Assembly: GCA_020736575.1 (NCBI GenBank)
Contig: JAGPYM010000012.1
Location: forward strand, 930,001 to 994,000
Direction: 5' to 3'
From: Thelonectria olida
Lineage: Eukaryota > Ascomycota > Sordariomycetes > Hypocreales > Nectriaceae
DNA: 64,000 nt
Shown: in pieces, positions 60,595-64,000 of the stretch
Layout: the number at the start of each line of letters is the position of its first letter
Numbering within the stretch: position 1 is the stretch's first letter
Program-made: the position numbers and the translations under genes
The notes under the pieces: model-generated
Databases searched by the model: none
Told to the model about the DNA's origin: nothing
Seen by the model: the letters and a program-made list of their open reading frames with translations, nothing else

Positions 60595-63500
60595 GGGGAT
60601 GGGGAATTTGGGGGAACCCGACGGGTAACGGGCCTCCCGCCCCTATAGAGACACCTATATGAAGAGAGTGTTAATGCTCCGTCCCCGCCGTCCAGTGTCA
60701 TCGATCGCGCTGGTTGATGATGCAATTAATCGAGTCAATCTGCGTATATGGATTGGCACTTTGATAGTCCAAGTCGCCCGCTGTGGCCTCGAAGAATCTG
60801 ATGGAAAGACATGATGATCTGCCTGCCTACCTCAGACTATTGAATATTGATGACTTCTCCCGACAGATTCCGTTCCTTGGCTTTGCGTCTCCCCAATGAC
60901 AGAACAGACAAGGGAGATACGACGCATGCACGCGGGAAGCACGCGGGAAGCACGCGTCTGGAGAGAGGATCATCAACAATCTTCAGCAAAATGCAACCAA
61001 TCACTGCCGCATTCTCTGTTGATCAACTCGCCTCTGCAGGTGCTGCTGCAGAAACGACGGGAACAAGACGCACACGCCCTCTTCCAAGCATCACTTCCCC
61101 AAAGCGGGCTCGTGTTGTCGTAAAAGAGAAAGAAGCACGCGCCTCTATCACATTGCTTCTGCATTGCATTGCAGTTGCAGCTGCATTTGGAGGTGCAGCC
61201 TCCCCCGGTCCCATCACATCACACAGGCACCGCGGTGTCCCTGGTCTCATGGAGTCATCGACAGTGTTCTTTCAGCTGCGATCGACAGAGGGGCCGGTGA
61301 GGAACGGTGAGATGGAATTGGCTGCGATGGATGAGAAGACTTTTCCTGGTCATGGGCCGCGATGATGATGGTGACGATGGAGACAGACGGCGCAATTGGC
61401 GTCATTTGATGCCGTGGCCGTTGAATGGAAGACGGCCCGCCCGAAGCTCGGATGCAAGCCAGCCCGTGTCGCCGTTGCGTTTGGGGCTTCGACATGGCCC
61501 GACGACCGAAGACGGCTCTTTCTTCTCTTCAGAGGCCATGGAGAGAGGGAGTCGAATTACTTGCTTTGCCTTGTTGGATGACACCTGCGCCCATGTACAA
61601 GGGGCTTTTGCTTTTTTTCGCCATCATCGTCGTCAGACAGAACCGGCGACCACCGTCCACCGCCCTTTGCAATTTTTTTTTTGTTACGTCTCGTTGCTTT
61701 TGATTCCAACCGTTGGAGAATTGGGACCGTGGCGTCGGTAGGTACTTTGATACAATACATGAGGATGGAATGGAACCATGTAGATTTACACACACCCCCT
61801 TCAAGGTCTGGGAGGCATCTGTTCCTTGCTCTTTCGCTTCTCGGAAACCAGATCCCGCCGTCGTCTACTGGACGGATTATTCTCTCACTTGAGAGTCTTA
61901 TCGTCGACACCGCCATCTTCATCCATGTTGCAGACAAAGTACCTGTCAAAATATGCAATTACCCGCTCCCGCTGCAACCGTTCCCAGTTCCCCCTGTTGG
62001 CTCCCAAGAGAGGCCCTGCTGGTGCCCTGGCCCTGGAGCCACCCGCATTGGCCATCCTTCTCCTCCACGACCAGCCACCCTTGCCCATCAAAAAACTCTC
62101 TTTCTGCCCCAGGAGCAGGCTTTGGAATCGACCACATTGCAGCTCGTTTGACTCTCCTCTGTCAATGTTAGCGGCAATCTATCCGTCCAAGCCGGGGACG
62201 CTCTCTAACTCGGAGGGAACAAGCTCGGTCCAAACCAACGGAGAACCTCACCGTCTTGGGCATAGCAAACCATCTTTCGGCCAACGAACCGCGAATGGTA
62301 CTGGGACAGGAACCCCCCGGGCGCCGCCTTGTCTCACAAACGACGAGGGTGCCGAGCCTTCAATTCCCACAGCCGGCAACAACGACATGACGATCGCCTG
62401 TGCAGGGCCCTCGAACAAGTAATTTGGCGACATCCCGAGCACCTGGATGGGCCTGGTCTTTTGATTGTACGTAGTATCCGCCACAAGAAATGGCCCAACT
62501 GAACAACGGCCGAGCGACGCTTTGCGCCCATAGACCAGGCTCGAGGCTCCAGCCTTCTCGTCCCAACCTCGAAATGAGTGCCGTTGCGGGGAGAGACGAA
62601 CCAAGGCTGTGGATATTGTCTTGCATACCGCCGATGATCAGTCACTTATCGCCGCCGGGGGGGAGGGAGGTGGTTGGGTCGTGTCCCAGGACCATGGTTA
62701 CGACTGCTTCGCTTCTGCTTTCGTACTCCCATGACGACGGCGAGGCCGTAATCCAGGGCCGTCGTTGAAGATTGAGAACCCACCATCGCGAGACATGGCA
62801 AATCTCCCCAAGACTCACCGGAAGGGCTCGAGATGAAGCTTCACACTCGACACTCCTCCTGTATTTCGTTTACCTACCAAGGAACCAAGTGACAAATACT
62901 CGTTCGGATCGAGACTTGTCCGGCTTCGGCATGGGGCTCGTGAGAAAGCACAAGCCTCCTGTTCTTGACGAAACTGGAGTTTAGCATGGCGCAAGTGATG
63001 CCGGAGGACGCTTTTGACACTGGACTAGTCAGCCTCAGAATTTTCGGGTCGGACGTTCAACGATGGACAAAGATCCCGTCCCTTGGCTCAAGTTGCGGTC
63101 CATGCACTGGAGAGCAGTGCCGGCACGGCACAAAACGGCTTCTTATCCACGTGGGGGGGATAACTTGTTCGACACAGGACGAGACTCTTGTGCTGTGCTT
63201 TGACCTCGGGGGCCCGGACAACAAAGAGTGAACCAGCCATGTGAGTTAGTCACCTCTTTGGCCCAAGGGGGCTCGGGAGAGGGACGTGATACCACATGAT
63301 GATATCAAATCAAGGGGGGCGGACGCCAATGCTACCGGGCTGCCGATCAACTTGTAAGCATTTAGCAGGTGGATTGTCCCAGGCCAGGTGATTTTTTTGA
63401 CAGCGCGGCGCCCGATTGACGAGCTTTCCTGCTGCCTAGGACCATGGTTGTAATGCTAATGCCACAGCTAATGCTGGCCGACCGTTCCTAGGGCGGTAGG

Positions 63501-64000
63501 ACGGTGGTCTGGGGAACCCAGGGCTATAATAATGGCGTGATATATATCTTGATATGGGCAGATGTGCTCGAGGTGTAGGCGCGAGTGGTGGGAGGATGTG
63601 GGTGTTGGAGATGATGATGGACGCGGAAGATGTCGAGTAGGGTTGATTTGAGTGCGTGATCGGACTTGTAATTGATGACTTGTGTGTGGAAGTGAATTGG
63701 CATGTCGTAGTGGAAACTTGTCGGGGTGGGCGCTGCACATGTTTGAGCTTGAAGCCCGCGTTTCGTCTTTCAGTAAGACTTGAGCTGAGAGCAACTCATG
63801 TTGTTTCCTCTAGGGTATCTAGCTAGTTGATGGGTGAGTAGAGTTGGTTGTTAACGGGAACGTGTAACAACCCATGTCGATTGTTGTTTGCTTTGGAGTC
63901 CTTGATGTCGTTAACTCGACACTCTCTCAGATATCAACACTCGTAGAAACAACCCGAACGGAGCCTGTAAATACCGAATCACGATACTTCAAGTGCTCCA

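Larger units (their letters stand above)
47287..64000. other. 16.7 kb gene-poor region
   Basis: I find no credible protein gene on either strand over this long span. Open frames reach at most about 200 residues, overlap freely in several frames, lack domains and often contain rare or low-complexity runs. I looked for and did not see tRNA B-boxes, rRNA, long terminal repeats or transposase motifs. The first kilobase is probably the RasGEF promoter and leader. Base composition looks ordinary, with no strong A+T bias, so this is unlike DNA mutated by repeat-induced point mutation. It could be long regulatory DNA of a gene beyond the right end, non-coding transcripts or old degraded sequence. Confidence 0.55.

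Noticed and set aside
61826..62422. 198-residue plus-strand frame in the right-hand desert
   Set aside because: Low-complexity, Pro/Ser-rich product without motifs, with competing frames on both strands.

Overview
The window is nuclear DNA of a filamentous ascomycete, most likely a Sordariomycete and probably of the order Hypocreales. The reasons are short introns (about 48 to 142 bases) with GT...AG ends and CTAAC-type branch sites, protein families typical of Pezizomycotina (a sucrose-type MFS carrier, a 470-residue ELO elongase, an SH3/RasGEF Cdc25 protein, an SDO1 with a fungal insertion), and moderate GC with long pyrimidine-rich leaders. The species cannot be named from the sequence alone.

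Layout: thirteen intact genes and one decayed gene lie in the first 47.3 kb. From the left: a sucrose-type transporter (13-2037, minus) divergent from an unrecognised four-exon membrane protein (3563-5282, plus); a small conserved hypothetical protein (7562-7999, plus); 40S ribosomal protein S18 (10542-11207, plus), tail to tail with the ribosome maturation factor SDO1/SBDS (11506-12429, minus); vacuolar carboxypeptidase Y (14175-15867, plus); a fatty-acid elongase (18928-20409, plus); a FYVE zinc-finger protein (21879-22869, minus); then three minus-strand genes, succinate-CoA ligase beta (28688-30305), O6-methylguanine-DNA methyltransferase (31706-32203) and the Fe-S assembly protein ISA1 (33057-33809); a degenerate gene resembling the Rtt106/FACT histone-chaperone fold (about 34640-35878); an UNC-93-like MFS protein (40501-42136, plus); and a Cdc25-type Ras guanine-nucleotide exchange factor (43578-47286, minus).

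The genes are mostly unrelated housekeeping functions: translation and ribosome maturation (S18, SDO1), mitochondrial metabolism (LSC2, ISA1), the vacuole and endosomes (CPY, FYVE protein), lipid synthesis (ELO), DNA repair (MGT1), transport (two MFS proteins) and nutrient signalling (RasGEF). There is no operon logic and no recognisable secondary-metabolite cluster.

The most unusual parts are the last 16.7 kb, where I find no credible gene on either strand, the decayed histone-chaperone-like gene in an A+T-richer stretch, and a set of degenerate direct repeats near 27.5-28.4 kb. I saw no tRNA, rRNA, CRISPR array or intact transposon. I did not find a clear previously undescribed system; the findings below are candidates of modest strength.
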